A DNA stretch of 64,000 nt from Bradyrhizobium xenonodulans (GTDB taxonomy: Bacteria; Pseudomonadota; Alphaproteobacteria; Rhizobiales; Xanthobacteraceae), in contig NZ_CP089391.1 in NCBI RefSeq assembly GCF_027594865.1, forward strand, positions 3,378,501 to 3,442,500. The letters run 5' to 3'. This document shows positions 50,643-60,768 of the stretch, in pieces (positions within the stretch are counted from its first letter, which is position 1; every line of letters begins with the position of its first letter). The notes under the pieces were generated by a model. That model was not told where the DNA came from, did not search any database, and was given only the letters and a program-made list of their open reading frames with translations. A program made the translations under genes and the position numbers.

Positions 50643-50820
50643 GACAAAACTCTCTGCAATGACGGGTAAGATTATGATCATCATATGATGCGACGCAAAA
50701 AATGCAACTGCGGCCGGCATGAGAAATTGTCGTGGTTCGGATGAGATTTGGTCGTTCGAGTGAGAGCGGTGGTCGACGCCGTACTTCGGCGTCAGCACAG
50801 CCGTCACCCTAAACGACGCT

Positions 50821-50934
50821 GTCATTGCCCGCGAAGGCGGGCAATCCAGTATTCCAGAGGCCTACGTTGGCGAACTCGCTCTTGCCACTGGCGCCGCGGC
50901 GTACTGGATGCCCCGGTCAAGCCGGGGCATGGCA
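50821..50934. repeat. Interspersed palindromic repeat, family F
   Basis: GTCATTGCCCGCGAAGGCGGGCAATCCAGTA at the left (a hairpin of TTGCCCGC/GCGGGCAA) and TACTGGATGCCCCGGTCAAGCCGGGGCAT at the right (hairpin GCCCCGG/CCGGGGC) form an element with outer arms CCAGTA/TACTGG. It fills most of the 337-bp gap between thiolase and crotonase genes; the rest (50643-50820) shows no gene. Confidence 0.8.
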
Positions 50935-50979
50935 CCTTGAGCTTGAAGAGAAGTTCTTTAGTGCAACGGTGAGGCGCCC

Positions 50980-51750
50980 CTACCGCTTCCTGTTCACGAA
51001 CGCCTGCATCAGCCGCGTCGGCTCGTCCGTCAGGAACGACTCGCCGAACACCTTCACGCTCAAATTCACCGATTCCGTCAGCGGCAGTTCCTCCCACTGC
51101 CGTAGCAGCGCCTTCTGCGACCGCAGCGCCTCCGGCCCGCATTCGAGCAAGGCCTTCACGAGATGCTCGACCTCGGCATCCAAGCCGCCTGCCGGCGCGA
51201 CCTTGTCGACCAGTCCCCAGGCGAGCGCCGTCGGCGCGTCGATGTTTTCGGCCGTCATTACCAGCCAGCGCGCGCGGGCCCAGCCGATCAGGCGCGGCAG
51301 CAGGGCGGCATGGATCACCGAGGGGATGCCGACGCGGACCTCCGGCATGCCGAAATGCGCATCATGCGCGGCGATGCGAAAATCGCAGGCCGCGGCCACT
51401 TCGAGGCCGCCACCGAGGCACCAGCCGGGCATGCGCGCGATGACGGGAGCCGGGAATTGGCGCACCGCCTCGCAGAGATCGCGCAAGCGGCTGATGAAGG
51501 CTTCGGCCGAGGTCTGGTCGAGCTTGGCCATCTCCTTGATGTCGGCGCCGCCGATCATGCTCTTCTCGCTCTGGCCGCGCAGCACGACGACGCGGATGCT
51601 GCGGTCGGAGCTGAGTTGCTGCAAGCCATCGCGGACCGCGTCGGAGACGGGCGAGCCCAGAATATTCAGCGAGCCCGCATTGCAGATCGCGACATGAACG
51701 ACGCCGCGCGCATCGCGTGTCACACCGCAGTGGTTGTTGAGCATTTCCAT
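50980..51750 (-). CDS. Enoyl-CoA hydratase/isomerase (crotonase family)
   Basis: The 256-residue crotonase-fold protein has the oxyanion-hole segments LRGQSEKSMIGGADIKEM and PVIARMPGWCLGGGLEVAAACDFRIA, and the ligand segment FGMPEVRVGIPSVIHAALLPRLIG. At the positions of the two catalytic Glu residues of classical hydratases I see partial conservation (E in FGMPEV), so hydration is likely but not certain. Expected reaction is addition of water to 2-enoyl-CoA. ATG at 51748-51750 is annotated with a weak site (GAGATGCCACG); ATG at 51744 is an alternative. Divergent from the PaaI thioesterase. Confidence 0.85.
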   Translation of the reverse strand: MEMLNNHCGVTRDARGVVHVAICNAGSLNILGSPVSDAVRDGLQQLSSDRSIRVVVLRGQSEKSMIGGADIKEMAKLDQTSAEAFISRLRDLCEAVRQFPAPVIARMPGWCLGGGLEVAAACDFRIAAHDAHFGMPEVRVGIPSVIHAALLPRLIGWARARWLVMTAENIDAPTALAWGLVDKVAPAGGLDAEVEHLVKALLECGPEALRSQKALLRQWEELPLTESVNLSVKVFGESFLTDEPTRLMQAFVNRKR

Positions 51751-51876
51751 CGTGGCATCTCGAAGGTTTCGTGGACAGGCGCGAGGCGCGCCGGTCGGCA
51801 TGACTTCCGGGCCGAAATGCCAGGCTTGTCAAGCGGGCCGGGGAGCCGGAGTTGCCAGCGCGAAGTCCGCGGCATA

Positions 51877-51894
51877 GTATGACAAATATCATAC
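51877..51894. promoter_or_regulatory. Inverted repeat before PaaI thioesterase gene
   Basis: GTATGA and TCATAC (6-bp arms, 6-nt spacer CAAATA) lie in the divergent gap between crotonase and PaaI genes, 12 bp before the PaaI ATG. It resembles a TetR-family operator, and a TetR gene follows the PaaI gene. Confidence 0.45.
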
Positions 51895-51906
51895 AAAGAG
51901 GTGGCC

Positions 51907-52440
51907 ATGACCGACATCAATCAGCTCGACCTGTTTTCGCCCGTACAGCGGCGGGAACGCGTGGTGGACTGGCAGGTGCCTGCGCCGGTCGCAAAAGTGG
52001 CGATGGGGCTTTCAGGCATGGACGCCATGCTGGGCATCCGCGACGGCCGGCTGCCGCCGCCGCCTTTCGCCAAGCTGATCGGCTTCGTCATGGCTGTGGT
52101 CGAGCCGGGCCGGGTCGTCATGGAACTGGAACCGCGCGAGGACCTCGAAAATACCATCGGCCTCCTGCACGGCGCGACGGCCGCGGCGCTGATCGACACC
52201 GCCATGGGCTGCGCGATCTCGACCCGGCTGGAGGCGGGGCAGGCGTCCGTGACCCTCGACCTGAAAATGACCTTCCTGCGCCCGCTGTCGGTTCGATCCG
52301 GGCTGATCTCGGCCGAAGGCAAAATCATCAAGCTGGGGCGCCAGACCAGCTACACCGAGGGTTTCGTGCGCGACGGCAAGGGCGCGCTCGCAGTCCATGC
52401 AACTGCAACCTTTTCCATGACCGGCAACGTCTTAACATGA
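51907..52440 (+). CDS. PaaI-family hotdog-fold thioesterase
   Basis: The 177-residue protein has the hotdog domain of PaaI/4HBT type: LIGFVMAVVEPGRVVMELEPREDLENTIGLLHGATAAALIDTAMGCAIST, where GLLHGATAAALIDTA contains the catalytic Asp region, followed by VTLDLKMTFLRPL. It hydrolyses acyl-CoA thioesters in the cytoplasm. An N-terminal extension of about 50 residues precedes the domain. ATG at 51907 has AGAGG 6 bp before it. It lies next to the TetR gene and divergent from a crotonase; the three probably share regulation. Confidence 0.87.
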   Translation: MTDINQLDLFSPVQRRERVVDWQVPAPVAKVAMGLSGMDAMLGIRDGRLPPPPFAKLIGFVMAVVEPGRVVMELEPREDLENTIGLLHGATAAALIDTAMGCAISTRLEAGQASVTLDLKMTFLRPLSVRSGLISAEGKIIKLGRQTSYTEGFVRDGKGALAVHATATFSMTGNVLT

Positions 52441-52504
52441 ATTAATGCACCGCCTGGTCCATTTCTGTGTTATGAGATGATCTCCGACATTCAATGAGAC
52501 CCGC

Positions 52505-53125
52505 ATGCGCTATTCCCGGGAACACAAGCAGGAAACCCACGACCGCATCGTGAAGAAGGCTTCGGTGCGCCTGCGCGAGAAGGGCGCCCACGGCATCGGC
52601 GTCGCCGACCTCATGAAGGAGGCGGGGCTGACCCATGGCGGCTTCTACGCGCATTTCGACTCGCGCGAGGCGCTGGTGATCGAGGCCTTTGCCTACGCGA
52701 TGGACCGTGGGATGGAGCACTGGCGCAAGCGGTCCGATCAGGTTGCGCCCGAGAAGCAGCTCGGCCAGATGGTCGAGACCTATCTCTCGGCACTCCATCG
52801 CGACAATCCCGGCCATGGCTGCTCGATCCCCGCGCTCGGTGCCGAGATCGCCCGCGAAAGCCCGAAGACGCGCAAGGCATTCGCCGGCAAGCTCGATGAG
52901 ATGGTTGAGATGATGACCGATTTCATCCCGAACCTGTCGCGCAAGGCGGCGCGCAAGCAGGCAATCGCGACGCTGGCGACGATGGCAGGCACCATGCTGC
53001 TGGCGCGCATTGCGGGCTCGAGCGAGCTGTCGGACGAGGTGCTGAAGGCGGGCAGGGACAGCGCGCTCGATGGCGCGAAGCGTGAGCCGAAGGTGACTGC
53101 GGCGAAGAAGGCGAAGCAGAGTTAG
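52505..53125 (+). CDS. TetR/AcrR-family transcriptional regulator
   Basis: The 206-residue protein has the TetR helix-turn-helix at residues about 10-55: HDRIVKKASVRLREKGAHGIGVADLMKEAGLTHGGFYAHFDSREALV. The C-terminal ligand-binding domain is helical with a Lys-rich tail. It resembles regulators of the YcdC/HemR-like type in the DNA-binding part. Targets are probably the PaaI and crotonase genes just upstream, via the inverted repeat at 51877. It is 64 bp from the PaaI gene. The C-terminal tail KREPKVTAAKKAKQS is basic and probably disordered. Confidence 0.9.
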   Translation: MRYSREHKQETHDRIVKKASVRLREKGAHGIGVADLMKEAGLTHGGFYAHFDSREALVIEAFAYAMDRGMEHWRKRSDQVAPEKQLGQMVETYLSALHRDNPGHGCSIPALGAEIARESPKTRKAFAGKLDEMVEMMTDFIPNLSRKAARKQAIATLATMAGTMLLARIAGSSELSDEVLKAGRDSALDGAKREPKVTAAKKAKQS

Positions 53126-53135
53126 GCGAGGTCCC

Positions 53136-53225
53136 GTAGGGTGGGCAAAGGCGCGTGAGCGCCGTGCCCACGATCTCTCTCGGTCGCAAAAAATCCGTGG
53201 GCACGCTTCGCTTTGCCCACCCTAC
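53136..53225. repeat. Interspersed palindromic repeat, family C (copy 2)
   Basis: GTAGGGTGGGCAAAGGCGCG at the left and GCTTTGCCCACCCTAC at the right pair with GTGCCCAC/GTGGGCAC inside. It follows the TetR gene and precedes the LysR 3' end; related to 18308-18393. Confidence 0.85.
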
Positions 53226-53278
53226 GAGAGCGGTGCTATCGCCCCCCAAACAGCGCCCGCTCGCTACGGGACCGATGC

Positions 53279-54187
53279 TCACCTTCCTGCAAACAACGCC
53301 CGCTCGCGCTCCACGATCTCGCCGATGTAATCCGCTACCGCCCGGATCCGCGCGAGGTCCTTGCTGTCCGCGTGCATCAACATCCAGAAGGTCCTGATGA
53401 TCGAGACCTCTTCCGGCAGCACCGGCACGAGCTGCGGATAATCGCTCGCCATGAAGTGCGGCAGCACGGCGATGCCGAAGCCCGACAGCGTGGCATTGAG
53501 CTGCGCGATCAGATTGGCGCTGCGGAAGCGTGCAGAGATCCGCGGCGACACCTGCGGCAGATAGTCGAGCTCGGGCGTGAACAGCAATTCCTCGATGTAG
53601 CCGACGAAACGGTGCTGTGGCAGCACCTCGCGCGAGGTGATTTTCGGGAAGCGGTCGAGATAGGCGGGGGCGGCGTAGAGCCCGAGCCGGTAGTCGAGCA
53701 GCTTGCGGCCGACGATCCGGCCTTCCTTCGGCATGGTCAGGCTGATCGCGATATCCGCCTCGCGCTTGGAGAGGCTGAACAGCCGCGCGGTGGCTACAAG
53801 TTGCAGATCGAGATCGGGATAGCGGTCGGCGAAGGGCGCCAGCCGCGGCGCCAGGAAGGCGGTGCCAAACCCGTCGGGCGCACCGATCCGCACCGTCCCC
53901 GTCAGCCGCGCCACCGAGCCGCCGACCTGCTCCTGGTTGGCGACGATGGTGGATTCCATGGCTTCGGCGCTGTCGGCGACGCGCCGGCCAGCCTCGGTGA
54001 GGAGATAGCCAGTCTTGCGGCGGTCAAACAGCTTCGCGGAGAGGTGCTTCTCCAGCCGGTCGACGCGGCGGATCACCGTGGCGTGGTCGACGCCGAGCTG
54101 TTTTGCCGCAGCCGACACCGAGCCGCCCCGCACGATGGCCAGCACGAAGCGGAAGTCGTCCCAGTCGATGTGACCTTGATCCAGCAT
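53279..54187 (-). CDS. LysR-family regulator, divergent from mmsA
   Basis: The 302-residue regulator has an N-terminal helix-turn-helix (WDDFRFVLAIVRGGSVSAAAKQLGVDHATVIRRVDRLEKHL) and a LysR effector domain. Its sequence style matches the subgroup that often regulates aldehyde dehydrogenase genes. It is divergent from mmsA, and the gap holds an 8-bp inverted repeat (54222-54250). ATG at 54187 is annotated; an in-frame ATG at 54208 is possible, and no strong ribosome site is seen. It probably governs the valine operon in answer to a branched-chain or aldehyde intermediate. Confidence 0.9.
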   Translation of the reverse strand: MLDQGHIDWDDFRFVLAIVRGGSVSAAAKQLGVDHATVIRRVDRLEKHLSAKLFDRRKTGYLLTEAGRRVADSAEAMESTIVANQEQVGGSVARLTGTVRIGAPDGFGTAFLAPRLAPFADRYPDLDLQLVATARLFSLSKREADIAISLTMPKEGRIVGRKLLDYRLGLYAAPAYLDRFPKITSREVLPQHRFVGYIEELLFTPELDYLPQVSPRISARFRSANLIAQLNATLSGFGIAVLPHFMASDYPQLVPVLPEEVSIIRTFWMLMHADSKDLARIRAVADYIGEIVERERALFAGR

Positions 54188-54221
54188 TTTCGCACATCTA
54201 TGGTGCATTATCTCAGACTTG

Positions 54222-54250
54222 AATCCTATAAAATGCAGGTCGATAGGATT
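54222..54250. promoter_or_regulatory. Inverted repeat in LysR/mmsA divergent gap
   Basis: AATCCTAT (54222-54229) and ATAGGATT (54243-54250) are perfect inverted 8-bp arms with a 13-nt spacer. Arms of this length in a LysR divergent gap are the expected shape of its binding site. It ends 39 bp before the mmsA ATG. Confidence 0.6.
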
Positions 54251-54289
54251 TGTCAAAGCGTTCAAGCTCGGCCTCAAGGAGATCATTCC

Positions 54290-55786
<1,497 letters not shown>

Positions 55787-55808
55787 TCCTCTCAGGAGCG
55801 AGGCCGGG

Positions 55809-56954
55809 ATGCAATTCGCTCTGAACGAGGATCAGATCGCGGTTCGCGACATGGCGTTGGCGTTTGCGGCGGAAAAGATCGCGCCGCACGCGCTGCGCTG
55901 GGACGAGGAGAAGCATTTCCCTGTCGACGTCATGCGCGAAGCCGCGACGCTCGGCATGGGCGGCATCTACATCCGCGAGGATGTCGGCGGCTCTGCCATG
56001 ACGCGGTTCGACGCGGCGCTGATCTTCGAGGCGCTGGCGACGGGCTGCCCGACCACCTCGGCCTTCATCTCCATCCACAACATGGCGAGCTGGATGATCG
56101 ATGCCTACGGCAGCGACACCCAGCGCAACACATGGCTGCCGAAGCTCTGCACCATGGAGCTGATCGCAAGCTACTGCCTGACCGAGCCGGGCGCCGGCTC
56201 CGATGCGGCGGCGTTGCGGACGCGCGCCGTGCGCGACGGCGATCATTACGTCCTGAACGGCCAGAAGCAGTTCATCTCCGGCGCCGGCGGCACGGATCTC
56301 CTGGTCGCGATGGTGCGCACCGGCGGCGACGGCCCCGGCGGCATCTCGACCCTCGTCATCGACGGCAAGACGCCGGGCGTGTCCTTCGGCGCCAACGAGC
56401 GCAAGATGGGCTGGAACGCGCAGCCGACCCGCGCGGTGATGTTCGAGAATGCCCGCGTGCCTGTTACCGGCCGGCTGAGCGAAGAGGGCGTCGGCTTCAA
56501 GATCGCGATGGCCGGCCTCGACGGCGGGCGTCTCAACATCACGGCATGCTCGCTCGGCGGTGCGCAAACCGCGCTCGACAAGGCGCGCGCCTACATGAAG
56601 GAGCGCAAGGCGTTCGGAAAACGTCTCGACGAATTCCAGGCGCTGCAATTCAAGCTGGCTGACATGGCGATCGAGCTCGAGGCCGCGCGCACCTTCCTGT
56701 GGCGCGCCGCCGCTGCGCTCGACCGCAAGGACCCCGACGCCACCATGCTCTGCGCGATGGCCAAGCGCTTCGGCACCGATGTCGGCTTCGATGTCGCCAA
56801 CCACGCGCTGCAGCTTCACGGCGGCTACGGTTACCTCAGCGAATACGGCATCGAGAAGATCGTGCGCGATCTGCGCGTGCACCAGATCCTCGAAGGCACC
56901 AATGAAATCATGCGGCTCATCGTGGCGCGCAAGCTGATCGAGGGCGCGCGATGA
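55809..56954 (+). CDS. Acyl-CoA dehydrogenase, isobutyryl-CoA dehydrogenase-like
   Basis: The 381-residue FAD enzyme has the acyl-CoA dehydrogenase pattern: YCLTEPGAGSDAAALRTRA (FAD/substrate loop), MGWNAQPTRAVMFENARVPV, and the C-terminal block HGGYGYLSEYGIEKIVRDLRVHQILEGTNEIMR, where the catalytic Glu is expected in the EGTNE motif. In this operon it would take isobutyryl-CoA to methacrylyl-CoA. It follows mmsA by 22 bp and overlaps the hydrolase gene by 4 bp (ATGA). Confidence 0.9.
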   Translation: MQFALNEDQIAVRDMALAFAAEKIAPHALRWDEEKHFPVDVMREAATLGMGGIYIREDVGGSAMTRFDAALIFEALATGCPTTSAFISIHNMASWMIDAYGSDTQRNTWLPKLCTMELIASYCLTEPGAGSDAAALRTRAVRDGDHYVLNGQKQFISGAGGTDLLVAMVRTGGDGPGGISTLVIDGKTPGVSFGANERKMGWNAQPTRAVMFENARVPVTGRLSEEGVGFKIAMAGLDGGRLNITACSLGGAQTALDKARAYMKERKAFGKRLDEFQALQFKLADMAIELEAARTFLWRAAAALDRKDPDATMLCAMAKRFGTDVGFDVANHALQLHGGYGYLSEYGIEKIVRDLRVHQILEGTNEIMRLIVARKLIEGAR

Positions 56955-58018
56955 GTTCAGTGGAAGAGGGCGATCTGGTCGCTCGCGTCGAAGGCGCGGC
57001 CGGCGTGATCAGGCTCAATCGCCCCAAGGCGATCAACGCCGTGACGCTGGAGATGTTTCGCGACATCGACAAGGCGCTCGACCGTTTCGGGGCCGATCCC
57101 GCCGTCGCCGTGATCCTGCTGGAAGGCGCCGGCGAGCGTGGCCTGTGCGCCGGGGGCGACATCCGCACGCTCTGGGAAAGCTCGAAGGTCAATGGTGACC
57201 TCGGCAAGATCCTCTGGCGGGAAGAATACATCCTCAACGCCCGGATCAAAAAGTTTCCAAAACCCTATGTCGCCTTCATGGACGGCATCGTGATGGGTGG
57301 CGGCGTCGGGCTCTCCGCCCATGCGAGCCATCGCGTCGTCACCGATCGCACCAAGCTCGCGATGCCCGAGGTCGGGCTCGGCTTCTTCCCCGACGTCGGC
57401 GGCACCTATCTGTTGGCCCATTCGCCGGGCGAGATCGGCACTTACTTTGGTTTGACCGGCCAGACCATGAACGGGCCAGACGCGATCCACGCGAAGTTTG
57501 CGGACGCCGTGGTGCCGGCCGCCAGATGGCCGGAGCTGCGCGCGGCGCTGATCGGGGTTCGTCCGAGCGTGACCGCAGCCGAGGTCACCAAGCTCATCGA
57601 CGGTTTTGCGACCGGCGAGGTCGCGGGGCCCGTCGCGGCAAAAGAGCCGATCATCGACGCGCTGTTCGGCTTTGATCGCATGGGTGACATCTTTGCCGCG
57701 CTTAGGCGCGACGGGTCTGACTTCGCGCTGGCCACGCTCAAGACGCTCGGCGAAAAATCGCCGCGCGGCATGGTAGTGACGCTGAAACTGCTGCGGCTTG
57801 CGCGCGCCGCGTCGAGCCTGGAAGAGTGTCTGGTACGCGAATATCGCGCCGCGCTGGAGGTCTTCCGCAGCGACGACTTTCGCGAGGGCGTGCGCGCGGC
57901 CGTGATCGACAAGGACCGCAATCCGACCTGGTCGCCGCCGCGGGTCGAGGATGTGACGCCACAAATGCTTGCGCCCTATCTCGCCGAGATCGGCGCCGAT
58001 GAGCTGAAGTTTAGCTAA
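56951..58018 (+). CDS. 3-hydroxyisobutyryl-CoA hydrolase (crotonase family)
   Basis: The 355-residue crotonase-fold enzyme is of the ECH_2 type: LEGAGERGLCAGGDIRTLWE (oxyanion hole), MDGIVMGGGVGLSAHASHRVVTDRTKLAMPEVGLGFFPDVGGTYLLA, with the E in AMPEVGLGFFPDVGG at the catalytic position typical of 3-hydroxyisobutyryl-CoA hydrolase. The C-terminal extension (EYRAALEVFRSDDFREGVRAAVIDKDRNPTW) is diagnostic. It removes CoA from 3-hydroxyisobutyryl-CoA so that mmsB can act. ATGA overlap with the upstream dehydrogenase shows coupling. Confidence 0.93.
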   Translation: MSSVEEGDLVARVEGAAGVIRLNRPKAINAVTLEMFRDIDKALDRFGADPAVAVILLEGAGERGLCAGGDIRTLWESSKVNGDLGKILWREEYILNARIKKFPKPYVAFMDGIVMGGGVGLSAHASHRVVTDRTKLAMPEVGLGFFPDVGGTYLLAHSPGEIGTYFGLTGQTMNGPDAIHAKFADAVVPAARWPELRAALIGVRPSVTAAEVTKLIDGFATGEVAGPVAAKEPIIDALFGFDRMGDIFAALRRDGSDFALATLKTLGEKSPRGMVVTLKLLRLARAASSLEECLVREYRAALEVFRSDDFREGVRAAVIDKDRNPTWSPPRVEDVTPQMLAPYLAEIGADELKFS

Positions 58019-58045
58019 AACAACGTTCAAGCGGAGGAAACGACA

Positions 58046-58942
58046 ATGGCCACGATCGCATTCATCGGTCTCGGCAACATGGGTGGCCCGATGGCCGCCA
58101 ATCTGGTCAAGGCCGGCCACAAGGTGGTCGCGTTCGACCTCGTCGAGGCCTCGCGCGCGCAAGCCAAGGCCGACGGCGCCGGCATCGCCGATAGCGCATC
58201 GGGCGCGGTGAAGGGCGCCGATGTCGTCGTCACCATGCTCCCCGCAGGCAAGCACGTGCTCGGCGTCTGGAACGAGGTCGTCCCTGCCATGACCAAGGGC
58301 ACGCTGATCATCGATAGCTCCACCATCGACGTCGAAAGCGCGCGGCAGGCGCATGCGCTGGCGGCCAAGGGCGGCGTACTCTCGGTCGATGCGCCGGTCT
58401 CCGGTGGCACGGGCGGCGCCAAGGGTGCGACGCTCACCTTCATGTGCGGTGGCGAGGAGAGCGCGTTCGCGGCGGCAAAACCCGTGCTGGAGAACATGGG
58501 CAAGAAGATCGTGCATTGCGGCGGCGCCGGCGCGGGCCAGGCGGCCAAGATCTGCAACAACATGATCCTCGGCATTTCCATGATCGCCGTGAGCGAAGCC
58601 TTTGCGCTCGGCGAGAAGCTCGGGCTCTCGCACCAGGCGCTGTTCGACGTTGCCTCGACCTCGTCCGGCCAGTGCTGGTCGCTGACGACCTATTGTCCGG
58701 TGCCGGGCCCGGTGCCGACCTCGCCGGCCAACAACGACTACAAGCCGGGCTTTGCCTCGGCGCTGATGGTGAAGGATCTGACGCTGGCGCAGGATGCCGC
58801 CAAGGCCGCGGGCGCGGCGACGCCGCTCGGCAAGCATGCGCAGGAGATCTATCAGTCTTTCGACGCAGCCGGGCAAGGCGGGGTGGATTTTTCCGGAATT
58901 ATCGAGCACGTTAGGGGGCTTGCTCGATCGTCCTCATCCTGA
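58046..58942 (+). CDS. mmsB: 3-hydroxyisobutyrate dehydrogenase
   Basis: The 298-residue enzyme has the Rossmann motif GLGNMGGPMAANL at 7-19, the substrate-binding segment DAPVSGGTGGA, and the catalytic Lys in GAGQAAKICNNM near residue 170. It oxidises 3-hydroxyisobutyrate to methylmalonate semialdehyde, the substrate of MmsA, thereby closing the operon's pathway from isobutyryl-CoA to propionyl-CoA. AGCGGAGGAAACGACA precedes the ATG. A palindromic repeat overlaps the last bases. Confidence 0.95.
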   Translation: MATIAFIGLGNMGGPMAANLVKAGHKVVAFDLVEASRAQAKADGAGIADSASGAVKGADVVVTMLPAGKHVLGVWNEVVPAMTKGTLIIDSSTIDVESARQAHALAAKGGVLSVDAPVSGGTGGAKGATLTFMCGGEESAFAAAKPVLENMGKKIVHCGGAGAGQAAKICNNMILGISMIAVSEAFALGEKLGLSHQALFDVASTSSGQCWSLTTYCPVPGPVPTSPANNDYKPGFASALMVKDLTLAQDAAKAAGAATPLGKHAQEIYQSFDAAGQGGVDFSGIIEHVRGLARSSSS

Positions 58943-59028
58943 GGCGCGAGCGGAGCGAGCCTCGAAGGATGAAAAGACGGTACCTGTGGCCATCCTTCGA
59001 GACGCCGCTTCGCGGCTCCTCAGGATGA
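58934..59028. repeat. Interspersed palindromic repeat, family A (copy 2)
   Basis: TCATCCTGAGGCGCGAGCGG at the left pairs with GCGGCTCCTCAGGATGA at the right; CCTCGAAGGATG and CATCCTTCGAGAC lie inside. It follows the mmsB stop and shares design with 5772-5871. Confidence 0.85.
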
Positions 59029-59052
59029 CGGCAGTGAACGTGGTGAAGCCGG

Positions 59053-60768
59053 ATGACAACCTTTCAGGAAGCGCGCGCGTTTCTGCTGCGACACCGCGCG
59101 GATTACGAGACAGCGGTCAAAGACTTCCGCTGGCCCGATCCGGTTCCCTTCAACTGGGCGCTCGACTGGTTCGACGAACTGGCGAAGGATGCGGACGCCA
59201 AGGACCGACCCGCGCTCTGGATCGTCGATGCTGCGCAGGACAGACAGACAAAATTGTCCTTTGCGGCGCTTTCGATGCGGTCGAACCAGGTCGCAAACTT
59301 CCTCCGCGCGCAAGGCTTGAAGCGCGGAGACCATCTCCTGCTGCTGCTCGGCAATGTGGTTCCGCTGTGGGAGACGATGCTGGCGGCGATGAAGCTCGGC
59401 GTGGTCGTGATTCCCGCGACGACGCTGCTCACCGCCGACGAGCTGCGCGACCGGCTCGATCGCGGCAGGGCGAAGGCGGTGGTGGCCGCCGAAGACCAGG
59501 TCGCGAAGTTCGCAAGCCTTGGCGCCGAGAACATCGTCCGCATCGTGGTGGGCGCGGCGTCGGACGGCTGGCTCGCCTATGACGAGGCGGGGAAAGCGCC
59601 GGAGCATTTTACACCTGATGGCCCGACCAACGCCGACGACCCGATGCTGCTCTATTTCACCTCGGGCACCACGGCGAAGCCCAAGCTCGTGCGGCACAGC
59701 CAGCGCAGCTATCCGGTCGGCCATCTCTCGACCATGTACTGGATCGGGCTGAAGCCCGGCGACGTCCATCTCAACATCTCCTCGCCGGGCTGGGCCAAGC
59801 ACGCCTGGAGCTGCTTCTTCGCGCCGTGGAATGCCGGTGCCACCGTGTTCGTGGTCAATCAGCCGCGCTTCGATGCCAAGGGTCTGCTTGCCACCATCGG
59901 TCGCTGCGGCGTCACCACGCTGTGCGCGCCGCCGACGGTGTGGCGGCTGTTCATCCAGGAGAACCTTGCCTCGTTCAAGGTGGCGCTTCGCGAAGTCTGC
60001 GGCGCCGGTGAGCCGCTCAATCCTGAAGTGATCGATCAGGTGCAGGCCGCCTGGGGCCTCACCATCCGCGACGGCTACGGCCAGACCGAGACTACGGCGC
60101 TTGCAGGCAATTCCCCAGGCCAGCCCATCAAGGTCGGCTCGATGGGCCGCCCGCTGCCAGGCTATCGCGTGCAGGTCAGCGATGCCGATGGCAACCCGGC
60201 GAAGGAAGGCGAAGTGGCGCTGGTGCTCGGCGCTGACCGCCCGGCCGGCCTGATGCAGGGCTATCAGGGCGACGACGGCAAGCTGTCAGGGGCCGAAGGC
60301 GAGCTCTATCGCAGCGGCGACGTCGTATTCGAGGATGAGGACGGCTATCTCACCTTCGTCGGCCGCTCCGACGACGTGTTCAAGTCTTCCGACTATCGCA
60401 TCAGCCCGTTCGAGCTGGAGAGCGTGCTGCTGGAGCATGAGCTTGTCGCAGAAGCCGCCGTGGTGCCGAGCCCGGATCCGATCCGGCTCGCGATCCCCAA
60501 GGCCTTCGTGTTGCTGACCTCGGGCGCAGAGCGCTCCCCGGAGACCGCGTTGTCGATCTTCAAGCACCTGCACACACGCCTTGCGCCGTTCAAGCGCATT
60601 CGTCGCCTCGAGATCGTCACTGAACTGCCGAAAACGATCTCTGGAAAAATCCGCCGCGTGCAGCTACGCAGGCTCGAGCGCGACGATGATCGCAATGATC
60701 CGCTGCGCGGCCGGGAATTCCGCGAGGAGGATTTTCCGGAGCTGCCGAAAACCCGGAGTGAGACCTAA
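59053..60768 (+). CDS. AMP-dependent acyl-CoA synthetase
   Basis: The 571-residue enzyme has the AMP-binding motif YFTSGTTAKPKLV, the A5 motif DGYGQTET, the A7/A8 motifs YRSGDVVFEDEDGYLTFVGRSDDVFKSSDYRISPFELE and the C-terminal PKTISGKIRRVQLR with the conserved Lys. This matches the medium-chain acyl-CoA ligase (ACSM-like) subgroup, which converts a free carboxylic acid to its CoA thioester with ATP. ATG at 59053 has a poor ribosome site (GTGAAGCCGG). It follows the repeat after mmsB and may be in a separate transcript. The next gene starts directly at its stop. Confidence 0.9.
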   Translation: MTTFQEARAFLLRHRADYETAVKDFRWPDPVPFNWALDWFDELAKDADAKDRPALWIVDAAQDRQTKLSFAALSMRSNQVANFLRAQGLKRGDHLLLLLGNVVPLWETMLAAMKLGVVVIPATTLLTADELRDRLDRGRAKAVVAAEDQVAKFASLGAENIVRIVVGAASDGWLAYDEAGKAPEHFTPDGPTNADDPMLLYFTSGTTAKPKLVRHSQRSYPVGHLSTMYWIGLKPGDVHLNISSPGWAKHAWSCFFAPWNAGATVFVVNQPRFDAKGLLATIGRCGVTTLCAPPTVWRLFIQENLASFKVALREVCGAGEPLNPEVIDQVQAAWGLTIRDGYGQTETTALAGNSPGQPIKVGSMGRPLPGYRVQVSDADGNPAKEGEVALVLGADRPAGLMQGYQGDDGKLSGAEGELYRSGDVVFEDEDGYLTFVGRSDDVFKSSDYRISPFELESVLLEHELVAEAAVVPSPDPIRLAIPKAFVLLTSGAERSPETALSIFKHLHTRLAPFKRIRRLEIVTELPKTISGKIRRVQLRRLERDDDRNDPLRGREFREEDFPELPKTRSET

